DNA of 64,000 bases from Streptomyces sp. NRRL S-1022 (GCF_000720135.1 NZ_JOIU01000036.1:3180-67179), one strand, 5' to 3'; counted from the stretch's first letter, positions 47,604 through 56,447 are shown. Notes: generated from the letters alone by a model not told the origin. Made by a program: numbers and translations.

Positions 47604-48530
47604 ATGGGCTGGACGGTCCTCTACATCGCGTTCGGCGTCGTCGCGCTGTGGTTGCTGGGCGAGGTGCTGCTGCAGTACAAGGCGCGGCTGCGCTGGCGCC
47701 TTCTCGCCTTCGCCGGCTTCCTCGGCGTCGTGGTCGGCGTGCTGATGCCGTCCGTCGTCGTGATCGGACTGGGCGCCATCGCCTTCGCGCTCGGCCAGAC
47801 CTACGTCACGCTGTCGTTCCGCCGCGGCTTCGCCTCCGGCTGGGCGGTCAAGCGGCCCGAGGCCGAGGCCGGCGGCAGCAAGCGCCGCCGCGGCCGGTCG
47901 GACAGGGCCGGGGCGGCCCCGCGGGACGACGCCGGGTTCGCCGCGCCCGCCGACGACCAGGCGCCCGACCAGGACGTTCACGGTTCCGGCCGGACGCACG
48001 GCGACTACGACGACGACTACGACCGCGACGACGTCTTCACCCCGGCCGCCTCCCGCGCGGCCGAGGCCGCCGCCGAGACCTCCGCCGTCTACGCGCCGCA
48101 GCCCCTCCCCGACGACACCGGCGCCTACGGCGTCTACGGCGACGCAGCCCCCGCGGACCCGGCCCCCGCGGGCGCCGCCCAGCAGAACTACGCCTACGAC
48201 TACACCGGCTACGGCCAGCAGGGCTACGGCTACGACACCGCGGGCCAGCAGAGCTACGCCAACTACTCCGACCCGTACATCGGCAACCAGTCCTACGGCT
48301 CATACGACCAGGGTTACGGCCAGCAGTACGGGCAGCAGCAGGGCTACGCCCAGGACCCGTACGTCACGGGCGGTTACGGCGAGACCCCGGCCGGCGGGGT
48401 GTGGGTACCGCAGCAGCGCACCGACGAGACCTACGGCGGCGAACTCCCGCAGGAGCAGCCGTACCCGCACACCACGGGCGGCCAGCAGGCGCAGCCCGGG
48501 GCCGGGTACGACGAGCAGTACCGCTTCTGA
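47604..48530 (+). CDS. membrane protein with Tyr/Gly/Gln-rich disordered tail
   Basis: 308 residues. Two to three membrane helices occupy residues 1-75 (WTVLYIAFGVVALWLLGEVLL, then LLAFAGFLGVVVGVLMPSVVVIGLGAIAFAL). After a basic stretch (KRRRGRSDR), about 150 residues are low-complexity, with repeated QQGYGYD, QQSYANY, QSYGSYDQ and GYGQQYGQ units. Such tails resemble phase-separating prion-like domains. The function is unknown. Confidence 0.82.
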   Translation: MGWTVLYIAFGVVALWLLGEVLLQYKARLRWRLLAFAGFLGVVVGVLMPSVVVIGLGAIAFALGQTYVTLSFRRGFASGWAVKRPEAEAGGSKRRRGRSDRAGAAPRDDAGFAAPADDQAPDQDVHGSGRTHGDYDDDYDRDDVFTPAASRAAEAAAETSAVYAPQPLPDDTGAYGVYGDAAPADPAPAGAAQQNYAYDYTGYGQQGYGYDTAGQQSYANYSDPYIGNQSYGSYDQGYGQQYGQQQGYAQDPYVTGGYGETPAGGVWVPQQRTDETYGGELPQEQPYPHTTGGQQAQPGAGYDEQYRF

Positions 48531-48552
48531 GGGCCCGCCGGGGCCCGGCCCG

Positions 48553-50061
48553 TCACCGGGAGCCGCGGAACTCCGGCCCCTCCACGATCAGCCCGGCCAC
48601 CAGCGCGCCCGACATGCCGGCATGCGGGAGGCCGCCGCCGGGGTGCGACCAGCCGCCGACCGCGAACAGGCCCGGCACCGCCGTGGTGTTGGCCGGATGC
48701 AGCACACCCTCCGGCCCGGCCAGCGCGGGCGGCGGCACCGCACCGCCCGTCGCGCCCGTCTCCCGCTCGGTGTCCAGCGGAGTGCGCACCTCCCGCCACA
48801 GCACCCGCTCGCGCAGCCCCGGTACGGCACGCTCGGCGGCGGCCACCAGCCGGTCGGCGAAGGCGTCGGCGGCCCCCGGCGCGGCCCAGTCGTACTCCGT
48901 GGCTGACGGCACGGTGGCCGTCAGCACCACGGACTCGTGGCCGGCGTCGGGGCACAGGGCCGGGTCGTCCGGCCGGTCCACGACGACCTGCGGCAGGTCG
49001 GGCACGACCCCGTGCCGGAACAGGTCCAGGCTCCCGTCGGCGTCGGCCGAGTGCACCACCGTGCGGTGCACCGCGCCGGGCTCCCGCGCCCCGCGCAGCG
49101 CCAGGCACACGACCACCCGGCCCGGGTAGGCGTCCTCGGGGTCCGGCGGCACGTCCTGCGGGCCGAACGGCTGCCCGTCCCGGAGCAGGCCGCGCAGCCG
49201 CCACGGTCCCTGGCCGACGACGAAGTCCGCCTCGGCCACCGTCCCGTCGGCCAGCTCCACCCCGGCCGCCCGGCCGTCCGCCTCCAGGACCCGGACCACC
49301 TCGGCGCCGAAGACGAACTCCACCCGGCGCTCCAGGCACCGCTCGTACACCGCGCGGGCCAGCTCCCGGACCCCGCCGCGCACGTACCAGGTGCCGAAGG
49401 CGTGCTCCATGTACGCCAGCACGGCCGCGCTCGCCGGGGCGATGTCGGGGTCGACGCCGTACGCGAGCGCGTACCCCGCCAGCAGCTGGGCCAGCCGGGG
49501 GTCGCGCAGCTCCCATCTGCCGATCTCGTGCAGCTTGACCACGCGGTGGGTGCGCAGCAGCCGCTTGTACCGGGTGCCCGGGTACGGCTCCTTGCCGGCC
49601 AGCACCTCCCAGTTGGGCCACAGCGGCTCCTCCAGCAGCGGCCGGCGGGTGCGGTCCCAGGCCTCGCGGGCGCGCACCAGGAAGTCGCCCCAGCGCTCGC
49701 CCGCCCCCGCGCCCAGCGCCTCGTCCAGCGCCGCGACCACGCCGGCGCGGGAGGCGTTCGGCAGGGTCACCTCCGTGCCGTCCGCGAAGACGTGCCGCGA
49801 GGAGGGGTCGACCTGGACCAGCTCGACGCGGTCCTCCAGCGGCTCCTTGCCGGTCTTGAGGAACAGATCCCGGTAGACCGCCGGCAGGGTCAGCAGACCC
49901 GGGCCCGTGTCGAAGCGGAAACCCTCCCGCTCGAACCGGCGCACCGCACCGCCGTACGTCTCCGTGCGTTCGTACACCACCACCCGGTGGCCCGCGACGG
50001 CCAGCCGGGCGGCAGCCGCCATCGCGCCCATCCCGGCGCCGATCACCGCAATCCGTGCCAT
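48553..50061 (-). CDS. phytoene-desaturase-like FAD oxidoreductase
   Basis: 502 residues. The N-terminal IAVIGAGMGAMAAAARLAVAGH with YERTETYGGAVRR and the C-terminal LFAVGGWSHPGGGLPHAGMSG motif place it among CrtI-like amine oxidases/desaturases. No carotenoid genes are near, so the true substrate is unclear. ATG 50061 is preceded by TAAAGT at 7 nt. A MacR-type palindrome lies 79 bp upstream. Confidence 0.88.
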   Translation of the reverse strand: MARIAVIGAGMGAMAAAARLAVAGHRVVVYERTETYGGAVRRFEREGFRFDTGPGLLTLPAVYRDLFLKTGKEPLEDRVELVQVDPSSRHVFADGTEVTLPNASRAGVVAALDEALGAGAGERWGDFLVRAREAWDRTRRPLLEEPLWPNWEVLAGKEPYPGTRYKRLLRTHRVVKLHEIGRWELRDPRLAQLLAGYALAYGVDPDIAPASAAVLAYMEHAFGTWYVRGGVRELARAVYERCLERRVEFVFGAEVVRVLEADGRAAGVELADGTVAEADFVVGQGPWRLRGLLRDGQPFGPQDVPPDPEDAYPGRVVVCLALRGAREPGAVHRTVVHSADADGSLDLFRHGVVPDLPQVVVDRPDDPALCPDAGHESVVLTATVPSATEYDWAAPGAADAFADRLVAAAERAVPGLRERVLWREVRTPLDTERETGATGGAVPPPALAGPEGVLHPANTTAVPGLFAVGGWSHPGGGLPHAGMSGALVAGLIVEGPEFRGSR

Positions 50062-50139
50062 GCCCGCGACTTTATCGACCGCCGCCGACAACCCGGCCGC
50101 CGGGCGGCGCGGGGCGCGTGGGGGCGGGCGCGCAGGGGC

Positions 50140-50155
50140 TGAGTACAGGTACTCA
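50140..50155. promoter_or_regulatory. perfect MacR-type palindrome
   Basis: TGAGTACAGGTACTCA is an exact TGAGTAC-N2-GTACTCA inverted repeat, extended by one more C/G pair on each side. Additional half-sites TGAGTAC occur at 50166-50172 and 50374-50380 in the same orientation. I recall this as the consensus for the MacR response regulator; the paralogue encoded at 30856 is the candidate binder. Confidence 0.7.
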
Positions 50156-50159
50156 GACC

Positions 50160-50505
50160 GCGAGATGAGTACGCGCGCGGATGGGGCGCGGGCCGCCGGG
50201 ACGAGAGAGTGGAGCCACGGCAGGGGGCGTGGCCCGGCACCGCCGGCACGGGGCGGCGGAACGGCGCCCGCCCGCCGGCCGCTCCTTCCGCCGATCCGTC
50301 GGCGGAAGCGAGACACGGGGGCCCTGGGGGAGAGACCACCACGGGGGTCCGCACGGGGGAGCCCGTACGCGGGTGAGTACGGGAAGGAAGTACGGGGGCA
50401 ACGGGGGAAACACCGGGAGAACGGGGATCACGGGGGATCACGGGGGATCCCGGTGGCACACGGGGGAGCGGAAGGCGCCGGTCCGGCAACGGACCGGCGC
50501 CTTCC
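50160..50505 (+). ncRNA. putative structured small RNA with G-run array
   Basis: This interval of the 475-bp gap has no frame with Streptomyces codon bias (AGA and GGA codons are common in the longest one). It contains a GCCACG/CGTGGC stem (50214-50233), a 10-bp stem on a TCCG tetraloop (50285-50308), nine GGGGG runs between 50317 and 50466, including a repeat of CACGGGGGAT, and the terminator at 50470-50505. The 5' end is not defined. It is inferred, not demonstrated, to be transcribed. Confidence 0.45.
50470..50505 (+). terminator. 16-bp terminator hairpin with GCAA tetraloop
   Basis: GGAAGGCGCCGGTCCG pairs perfectly with CGGACCGGCGCCTTCC over GCAA. No coding gene ends upstream on the plus strand; the TetR gene on the minus strand ends at 50537. 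It may serve both strands. Confidence 0.8.
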
Positions 50506-50536
50506 TCGTGCGTCTCCCGGTTCTCCTGCGGCTGTC

Positions 50537-51166
50537 TCAGACCGTGCCGCTGACCCGTCCCTGGAGCAGCCGGGACAGGGCCGCGTGCACGTCGTCCAGG
50601 GAGCGCTCCGGCTGGAAGGACTTCCAGTCCAGCGCGGCCACCAGGACCATGCCGACCAGGGCCGCCGCCGTCAGCTGGATGTCGATCTCGTCGCTGAACT
50701 CGCCGGCCGCCACGCCCTCGCGCAGCACCCCCTCGACCACCGCGACCGCCTCCTGCCGCACCACCATCAGGGTGGACTGCCAGGCCCGGTTGGTGCGCCA
50801 CAGCTCGGCGACGTACAGCTGGGTGAAGGCCGGGTAGCGGTCGATGAAGACCAGTCCCGCGCGGACCATCGCGTCCAGCGCGTCCACCTTGCCGCGGCCC
50901 TCGCGTGCCGTCTGTTCGGCCGCTTCCCTCAGGGAGGCGGTGAGCAGGCCGACGCCGTGCCGCAGCAGCTCCTCGAAGAGAACGGACTTGCTCGCGAAGT
51001 TGTAGTAGACCGTGCCCTTCGCGACCCCGGCCCGCTCGGCGATCTCGTCCACCGTGGTCGCGGAGAAGCCCTGCTCGGCGATGAGGGTGACGGCCGCCTC
51101 GTAGAGCTTCTGCCGGGTGGCCTCGCGGCGCGTGCTGCCGCCGGCCCGGGCGCTGCTGCTTTCCAT
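50537..51166 (-). CDS. TetR-family transcriptional regulator
   Basis: 209 residues. The N-terminal helix-turn-helix is FSATTVDEIAERAGVAKGTVY with the following YNFASKSVLFEELL, typical of TetR. The C-terminal ligand domain resembles regulators of efflux/membrane-transport operons. It is the third gene behind the ABC and YhgE genes and probably controls the palindrome at 54126-54139. Confidence 0.92.
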   Translation of the reverse strand: MESSSARAGGSTRREATRQKLYEAAVTLIAEQGFSATTVDEIAERAGVAKGTVYYNFASKSVLFEELLRHGVGLLTASLREAAEQTAREGRGKVDALDAMVRAGLVFIDRYPAFTQLYVAELWRTNRAWQSTLMVVRQEAVAVVEGVLREGVAAGEFSDEIDIQLTAAALVGMVLVAALDWKSFQPERSLDDVHAALSRLLQGRVSGTV

Positions 51167-51213
51167 GGTTCCGATTCTCACAGGTACGCGCGCGTGCGGA
51201 CGCCGCCCCCGGA

Positions 51214-53298
51214 TCACAGGCTCAGCTCCGGGTGCAGCCGGTCCGGTGTCCACACCTGGCGGCGGCGGGCCGCCAGCGCGGTCAGCGCGAGCGCGCCCGC
51301 GGTGAACGCGGCGAGCACCCCGCACGCCTGCCACACCGGGCCGAGCCCGCCGCCGGTGATCAGCCGGCGCAGCGCCTCCACGATGTAGCTCATCGGCAGG
51401 AACGGGTGGATCGCGTTGAAGAAGCCCGGGCTGGTCTGCACCGGATAGGTGCCGCCCGCCGAGGTCAGCTGGAGCATCAGCAGCGCGAGCACCAGGATCC
51501 GGCCGGCCGGCCCGAAGCGGGCGTTCAGCCACTGCACGATCGCCGCGAAACACGCCGTGACCAGGCACAGGAAGCCGATCGTGCCGGCCGCCCGCAGCAT
51601 CTGCAGCCCGATCCCCCAGTGCAGCACGGCCATCAGCGCGGCCACCTGGAGCACCCCCACCGCGACCACCGGCAGCCAGCCGGCCAGCGCGATCCGCCAG
51701 ACGGAGGAGCCGGCCGCGAGGGCCCGCCGGTTGAGCGGCGGGATCAGCATGTAGGCCACCATCGCGCCGACCCACAGGGACAGCGGGATGAAGTAGGGGG
51801 CGAACCCGGTGCCGTAGTTCGGCGCCTTGTGCAGGTCGTGGGAGGCCAGCTGGACCGGGTCGGCCATCACGCCGGTGCGCCGGTCGCGGTCCTGCTTGTC
51901 GTAGTCCGGGATCTTCTTCGCGCCCGAGTGCAGGCCGCCGGCCAGCTTCCCGGAGCCGTCCGAGAGCTTGTACAGACCGCCGTTCAGGGTCTCGGCGCCC
52001 GACTTGGCGGTACCGATGCCCTGGTCCAGCGTGACCGCGCCGGTGTGCGCGGTGCCGATGCCGGCGTGCAGCTTCTCGGCACCGGCGGCGACCTTCCGGG
52101 CGCCGGTGTTCAGCTTGTTGATCTTCTTGACGGCGTCGTCGACGTCCTCGTACAGGTGCGGGGCGCGCGCGGCGAGGGCGTCGGCCTGCTTCTGCAGCGT
52201 GCCGAGGTTGGCCCGCATCGTCTTCAGGTCGCCGTTCTGGTCGGCGATCAGCGTGTTGAGGTCGTCGGCGACGGTGGCCACCTCGGCGGCGGCCGTCCTC
52301 GCCCGCTTCAGCTCCGGGCAGGCCGGGTCGGGGAGGGCCGCCCCCTCGCAGCGCTCCCGGTAGATCCGGTCGAGGAGGGCGGAGGACCCGTGGGCGATCT
52401 TCGCGGCGGCCGGCGCGCGCTTCACCAGCTCGTCCAGGTTGTCCTTCACCGCCTTCGCCGAGTCGGAGACCAGCCGGGCGGTGTCCCCGATGGTCTTCTC
52501 GTTGGTCCTCAGGAACGGGCCCGCCTCGGCGTAGACCCCGTTGACCTTGTCGGCGAGCGCCTGGGTGCCGTCGGCGACCTGCCGCGAGCCCTGCTGGAGG
52601 TCGCCGGAGCCGGTGTCGAGCTTCTTGAGGCCCTTGGCCAGCTTGCCGCTGCCGCCCTTGGCCTCCTTCAGCCCGTCCGCGAGGTCCTTGGAGCCCTTCT
52701 CCGCCTTCCCGATACCGCTGTTCAGCTTGTCCGCGCCCCGGGCCGCCGTGACGGTCTTGTCGTGGATGTCGGAGAAGGACACGAAGATCTTGTCCAGGAA
52801 GCCCCGGGAGGCCTTCGCGGACGCCGCCGAGCGCACCTCGTTGAAGACGGTGCGGGAGATCTGGCCGACGATGTAGTTGTTCGCGTCGTTGGTGCGCACC
52901 CGCAGGGCGCCGGTCTCCGGGGAGTCGCCCGAGCTGGACGCGATACGGCGGCTGAAGTCGGCCGGCATGGTCAGCGACAGGTAGTAGGTGCCGTCCTCGA
53001 CGCCCGCGCGGGCCTGCGCGTCGCTCACCTCGTGCCACTCGAAGGTCCGGCTGTCGCGCAGCCCGTCGACGATGTCGTCGCCGGCGGTGAGCTTCTTGCC
53101 GGCCGCCGTGGCCCCCTGGTCGTCGTTCACCAGGGCCACCGGGATCCGGTCCAGGCGGCCGTACGGGTCCCAGAAGGACCACAGGTACAGCGCGCCGTAC
53201 AGCAGGGGCAGCACGAGCAGCGCGACCAGGGCGGCCCGCGGCAGCCTGCCGCGTCCGAAACGCCTCAGCTCAAGCGCGGCCAGCCTCGGTGAGCGCAT
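51214..53298 (-). CDS. YhgE/Pip-domain membrane protein
   Basis: 694 residues of the ABC-2-like YhgE/Pip family. One N-terminal helix (ALVALLVLPLLYGALYLW) precedes a large extracellular domain (about 45-480) with many heptad-like repeats, such as LADGLKEAKGGSGKLAKGL. About five C-terminal helices follow (residues 495-685). Homologues export or insert envelope material and serve as phage receptors. It overlaps the ATPase gene by 29 bp. Confidence 0.9.
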   Translation of the reverse strand: MRSPRLAALELRRFGRGRLPRAALVALLVLPLLYGALYLWSFWDPYGRLDRIPVALVNDDQGATAAGKKLTAGDDIVDGLRDSRTFEWHEVSDAQARAGVEDGTYYLSLTMPADFSRRIASSSGDSPETGALRVRTNDANNYIVGQISRTVFNEVRSAASAKASRGFLDKIFVSFSDIHDKTVTAARGADKLNSGIGKAEKGSKDLADGLKEAKGGSGKLAKGLKKLDTGSGDLQQGSRQVADGTQALADKVNGVYAEAGPFLRTNEKTIGDTARLVSDSAKAVKDNLDELVKRAPAAAKIAHGSSALLDRIYRERCEGAALPDPACPELKRARTAAAEVATVADDLNTLIADQNGDLKTMRANLGTLQKQADALAARAPHLYEDVDDAVKKINKLNTGARKVAAGAEKLHAGIGTAHTGAVTLDQGIGTAKSGAETLNGGLYKLSDGSGKLAGGLHSGAKKIPDYDKQDRDRRTGVMADPVQLASHDLHKAPNYGTGFAPYFIPLSLWVGAMVAYMLIPPLNRRALAAGSSVWRIALAGWLPVVAVGVLQVAALMAVLHWGIGLQMLRAAGTIGFLCLVTACFAAIVQWLNARFGPAGRILVLALLMLQLTSAGGTYPVQTSPGFFNAIHPFLPMSYIVEALRRLITGGGLGPVWQACGVLAAFTAGALALTALAARRRQVWTPDRLHPELSL

Positions 53299-54100
53299 CG
53301 CCGGCTTCCTCCTTCTTCGGCTCGGCCTGGTGCGGCTCGTCCTGGGTCCGTCCGGTCTCCGTCTGCCCGCTTTCCGTCTGCCCGTTCTCCGTCCGTGTGG
53401 TCTCCGTCTGCCCGGTCCGTACGGTGACGCAGTCCCCGGGAGCGGTGCGGCACACGGCGGCGACCGTCGTCCCCGCGCGCGTGAGGGACCGCAACACGTG
53501 CCAGATGCCCTCGCGTTCGGCGTCCGAGAGCTTCATGTCGATGTCGTCCACGCCGAGCAGCCGGGGCCGGCCTAGCAGGGCCAGCGCGAGCGACAGCCGC
53601 ACCTCCTGCGGCCGCTCCAGGTCGCGTACGGCCGTCCGGGAGCCCTTCGGGAGCGTCTCCGGGTCGAGTCCGGCGGCGGCCAGGGCCGCGTCGACCCGCA
53701 GCCGCGCCTCGTGCGCGCGCTGGGCGCGGGGCCGCAGCAGCTCGCGCAGGGAGTCGTCGAACCGGCGCTGCATCAGGGCCCGTTCACGCAGGTGCTCGCC
53801 GACGGTGAGGGCCGGCTCCAGGTCGGTCACCCCGCTGACGTTGGCCACCGCGCTGATCCGGCGCAGGGCCGCCATGTGCCGGGGGAGTTTGAACCCGGCG
53901 ACAGCGGCCACTCCTTCGGTGGGCTTCATCCGTCCCGTGAGCGCGAGCAGCAGGCTCGTGCGGCCGGAGCCGGACGGTCCCTCGATCGCGATCAGTGAGC
54001 CGGGTTCCGCGTCCAGGGTGACGCCGCGGAAGGCCCACCCCCGTGGTCCCTTGAGTCCGAGGCCTTCGGCCCTGACGTCCGCGCCGACCGTGGCGTCCAC
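53270..54100 (-). CDS. ABC-type ATPase with degenerate signature motifs
   Basis: 276 residues. Walker A GPSGSGRTS (41-49) is intact. The signature LSGGQ is replaced by LERPQ and the Walker B reads LLGVDDID, with Asp where the catalytic Glu normally is. After residue 220 there is a Thr/Gln/Glu repeat tail (GQTETTRTENGQTESGQTE). GTG start with AGGGGGG. The pair with YhgE suggests an export system with weak or absent ATP turnover. Confidence 0.85.
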   Translation of the reverse strand: MDATVGADVRAEGLGLKGPRGWAFRGVTLDAEPGSLIAIEGPSGSGRTSLLLALTGRMKPTEGVAAVAGFKLPRHMAALRRISAVANVSGVTDLEPALTVGEHLRERALMQRRFDDSLRELLRPRAQRAHEARLRVDAALAAAGLDPETLPKGSRTAVRDLERPQEVRLSLALALLGRPRLLGVDDIDMKLSDAEREGIWHVLRSLTRAGTTVAAVCRTAPGDCVTVRTGQTETTRTENGQTESGQTETGRTQDEPHQAEPKKEEAGDALTEAGRA

Positions 54101-54125
54101 TGGCCCCCCTGCGTGGCTGATTTGA

Positions 54126-54139
54126 ACTGACTGGTCAGT
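54126..54139. promoter_or_regulatory. TetR-type operator palindrome
   Basis: ACTGAC-TG-GTCAGT is a perfect 6-2-6 palindrome located 26 bp before the ABC ATPase start. It is the type of site bound by TetR regulators of YhgE/MMPL/ABC operons, and the operon encodes one. Confidence 0.7.
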
Positions 54140-54262
54140 GCAAAAATACGCCCGAACCTACGGTCGAGGCAAAAGCCCAGGTCAGAACGGATTGTCAGTG
54201 GCATACCGCACGATGGGCACATACGGCATACGTGCCGTCACCCAGACGACAGGAGGTTCGTC

Positions 54263-54859
54263 ATGGCCCACTCGTCCGCAGCCGCCGCCCGCCGGCGCCG
54301 CGCCACCGGCCCTGCCCCCTCACTGACCGGCCCGGCGAGCGATGTGCACCCCGTGCTCCGCCGGGCCACGGCCCCGCCCGCCGCCCTCGACCTGCTCGCC
54401 CAGGCCCGGGCCGGACTGGAGGAGACCACCGTCCTGGACACACCGAACGAGCGTTACGCGACGGCCCACTTGGCCGCCCTGCGCACCGCCGCCGCCGTAC
54501 TCGCCGCCCGGGGCCGCCCCGAGACCTCCCCTCGGCGCCGGGCCCGTATCCGCAGCGCCTGGGAGGTGCTGCCCGAGATCGCGCCCGAGCTGACCGAGTG
54601 GAGCGCGCTGTTCGCCTCCGGTGCCGCGCGCCGCGCCCGCGCCGAGGCGGGCATCCGGGGCGCGGCCGGGCAGCGGGACGCCGACGACCTGGTACGGGAC
54701 GTGGCGATGTTCCTCCGCATCGTGGAGCGCATGCTCGTCCTCCAGCCCGTCCTGCCCCAGCCCCGCCAGGACACCGACAAGGGCATCGGAACCGGCACCG
54801 GAACCGGCGCAGGCACCGGCGGCCCGGGGAAGGGGGGCGGCCTGCCGGGCGCGGGCTGA
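54263..54859 (+). CDS. SAV_6107-family HEPN domain protein
   Basis: 198 residues. An all-alpha core (about 40-150) with YATAHLAALRTAAAVLAARG matches the SAV_6107 HEPN family. HEPN folds are found in RNases and toxins, but the Rx4-6H motif is not obvious here. N-terminus is basic; the C-terminus is a Gly/Thr repeat (GTGTGTGAGTGG). AGGAGG lies 7 nt before the ATG. Confidence 0.8.
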   Translation: MAHSSAAAARRRRATGPAPSLTGPASDVHPVLRRATAPPAALDLLAQARAGLEETTVLDTPNERYATAHLAALRTAAAVLAARGRPETSPRRRARIRSAWEVLPEIAPELTEWSALFASGAARRARAEAGIRGAAGQRDADDLVRDVAMFLRIVERMLVLQPVLPQPRQDTDKGIGTGTGTGAGTGGPGKGGGLPGAG

Positions 54860-54961
54860 CCACACGGCGCCACGGGCCGTGCGCCGCCGCGGTGACCAGG
54901 CACGGCACGGAAGCAATAGGGTGGACCTCTCCTGACGTTCGCCCTGCCGAGGAGTCATCTC

Positions 54962-55732
54962 GTGTCGGACCCGACGCGCCCCCGCGCCTCTCTCCGTACC
55001 GCCGTGGTCTGGGAGGTCCTGCAGGACGCTCTCGACCGCCGGGTCAAGGCCACGGGCCGGGACTCGCTGGACGTCCTCGACACCGGCGGCGGCAGCGGCA
55101 ACTTCGCCGTGCCCCTCGCCCGCCTCGGCCACCGGGTCACCGTCGTCGACCCCAGCCCCAACGCCCTGTTCGCGCTGGAGCGCCGCGCCGCCGAGGCCGG
55201 TGTGGCCGACCGGGTCAGGGGCGTCCAGGGCGACGCCCACGGCCTGTTCGACGTGGTCGAGCGCGGTGGCCACGACGCCGTTCTGTGCCACGGCGTCCTG
55301 GAGTACGTGGACGACCCGGCCGAGGGCGTCCGCAACGCGGTCGCCGCGCTGCGCTCCGAGGGCGTGCTGAGCGTCCTCGCCGCCGGCCTCGGCGGAGCCG
55401 TGCTCGCCCGCGCCCTCGCCGGCCACTTCACCGAGGCCCGGCAGGCGCTCACGGACCCCGCCGGCCGCTGGGGCACCGGCGACCCGATGCCCCGCCGCTT
55501 CACCGCCGAGCAGCTCACCGCGCTCGTCGAGGGCGCCGGCCTGCGGGTCGGCGCGGTGCACGGCGTGCGCGTCTTCGCCGACCTCGTGCCCGGCGTCCTG
55601 GTGGACACCGAGCCCGGCGCCCTGGACGCGCTGCTGAAGCTGGAGGCCGCGGCGGCCGAACTGCCCGCGTTCCACTCCGTGGCCACCCAGCTGCACGTGC
55701 TCGGTGAGACGGCCGGTGCCGCCGAGGCCTGA
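54962..55732 (+). CDS. class I SAM-dependent methyltransferase
   Basis: 256 residues. Motif I is VLDTGGGSGNFAVPLARLGH, followed by VTVVDPSPNAL and the VLCHGVLEYVDDP motif of SmtA-like methyltransferases. The substrate is unknown. GTG start. TAGGGT at about 54919-54924 suggests a promoter. Confidence 0.87.
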   Translation: MSDPTRPRASLRTAVVWEVLQDALDRRVKATGRDSLDVLDTGGGSGNFAVPLARLGHRVTVVDPSPNALFALERRAAEAGVADRVRGVQGDAHGLFDVVERGGHDAVLCHGVLEYVDDPAEGVRNAVAALRSEGVLSVLAAGLGGAVLARALAGHFTEARQALTDPAGRWGTGDPMPRRFTAEQLTALVEGAGLRVGAVHGVRVFADLVPGVLVDTEPGALDALLKLEAAAAELPAFHSVATQLHVLGETAGAAEA

Positions 55733-56027
55733 GCGGCCACCGGCACCCGGGCACACTACCGGGGCGAGCCGCTGATCAGCGCCTCGGCGGCGGATGGAGT
55801 ACGCCACAACCCGCCCGATCGAGGGGTTTGCGCCGTATGATCGAGGTACACCACCCGGCATGACGGGTCGGCCGCCGGGGAATGGAAGCCTCAGCGAGCC
55901 GGGACGCCCCGACGGATTCCGGTTGGCCGATTGGCGTAGAGGGGCGGGTTTCACGGGGGCGATTCCCTGCCTATCCTGAAGGGACCCCCCGGGTCGCCCC
56001 CGGCGACTGCACGATGAGGAGGACTCC

Positions 56028-56411
56028 GTGCCGCTCTCTGAGCACGAGCAGCGAATGCTTGAGCAGATGGAGCGAGCGCTGTACGCCGAAGACCCCAAGT
56101 TCGCGTCGGCGCTTGAGGGAAACGGGCTGCGGACGTACACCCGGCGGCGGGTCTACCAGGCGGTCGCAGGCTTCCTCGCGGGTATCGCGCTCCTCATGGC
56201 CGGAATGGTCGCGCAGCTGATCTGGGTCAGCGTGGTCGGTTTCCTCGTCATGCTGGGCTGTGCCGTGCTCGCCGTCACCGGCTGGCGCAAGGCCCCGAAG
56301 CCGGGGGAGCAGCCCCCGGCCGGAATGCGCCGTCCGGCGCGTCCGAAGCGCTCCGTGATGGACCGGATCGAGCAGCGCTGGCAGCGCCGCCGGGACCAAC
56401 AGGGGCACTGA
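56028..56411 (+). CDS. DUF3040 membrane protein
   Basis: 127 residues. LSEHEQRMLEQMERALYAEDPKFAS at the N-terminus is the DUF3040 signature. Two membrane helices (about 42-85) and a basic tail follow. GAGGA precedes the GTG. The 295-bp gap upstream holds only two GATCGAGG direct repeats and no clear element. Conserved at this locus in mycobacteria. Confidence 0.92.
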   Translation: MPLSEHEQRMLEQMERALYAEDPKFASALEGNGLRTYTRRRVYQAVAGFLAGIALLMAGMVAQLIWVSVVGFLVMLGCAVLAVTGWRKAPKPGEQPPAGMRRPARPKRSVMDRIEQRWQRRRDQQGH

Positions 56412-56447
56412 CCCCCGGCGCCTCCCGCGCCGGCCACAGCAGACACC

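Noticed and set aside
48553..50316. Longer phytoene-desaturase-like protein starting at 50316
   Set aside because: The extra N-terminus is low-complexity; the FAD motif should start within the first residues, as it does from 50061.
50401..50450. CRISPR-like or tandem repeat array from the CACGGGGGAT copies
   Set aside because: Only two adjacent copies of 10 bp and variable other G-runs; no spacers.
50181..50837. A plus-strand frame through the candidate RNA
   Set aside because: Frequent AGA and GGA codons and continuation antisense through the TetR gene argue against coding.
55820..55860. Two GATCGAGG direct repeats
   Set aside because: Only two 8-bp copies with irregular context; not enough for an operator or array.
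55794..55979. A 61-codon frame before the DUF3040 gene
   Set aside because: Mixed third-position bases, no ribosome-binding site and no recognisable feature.
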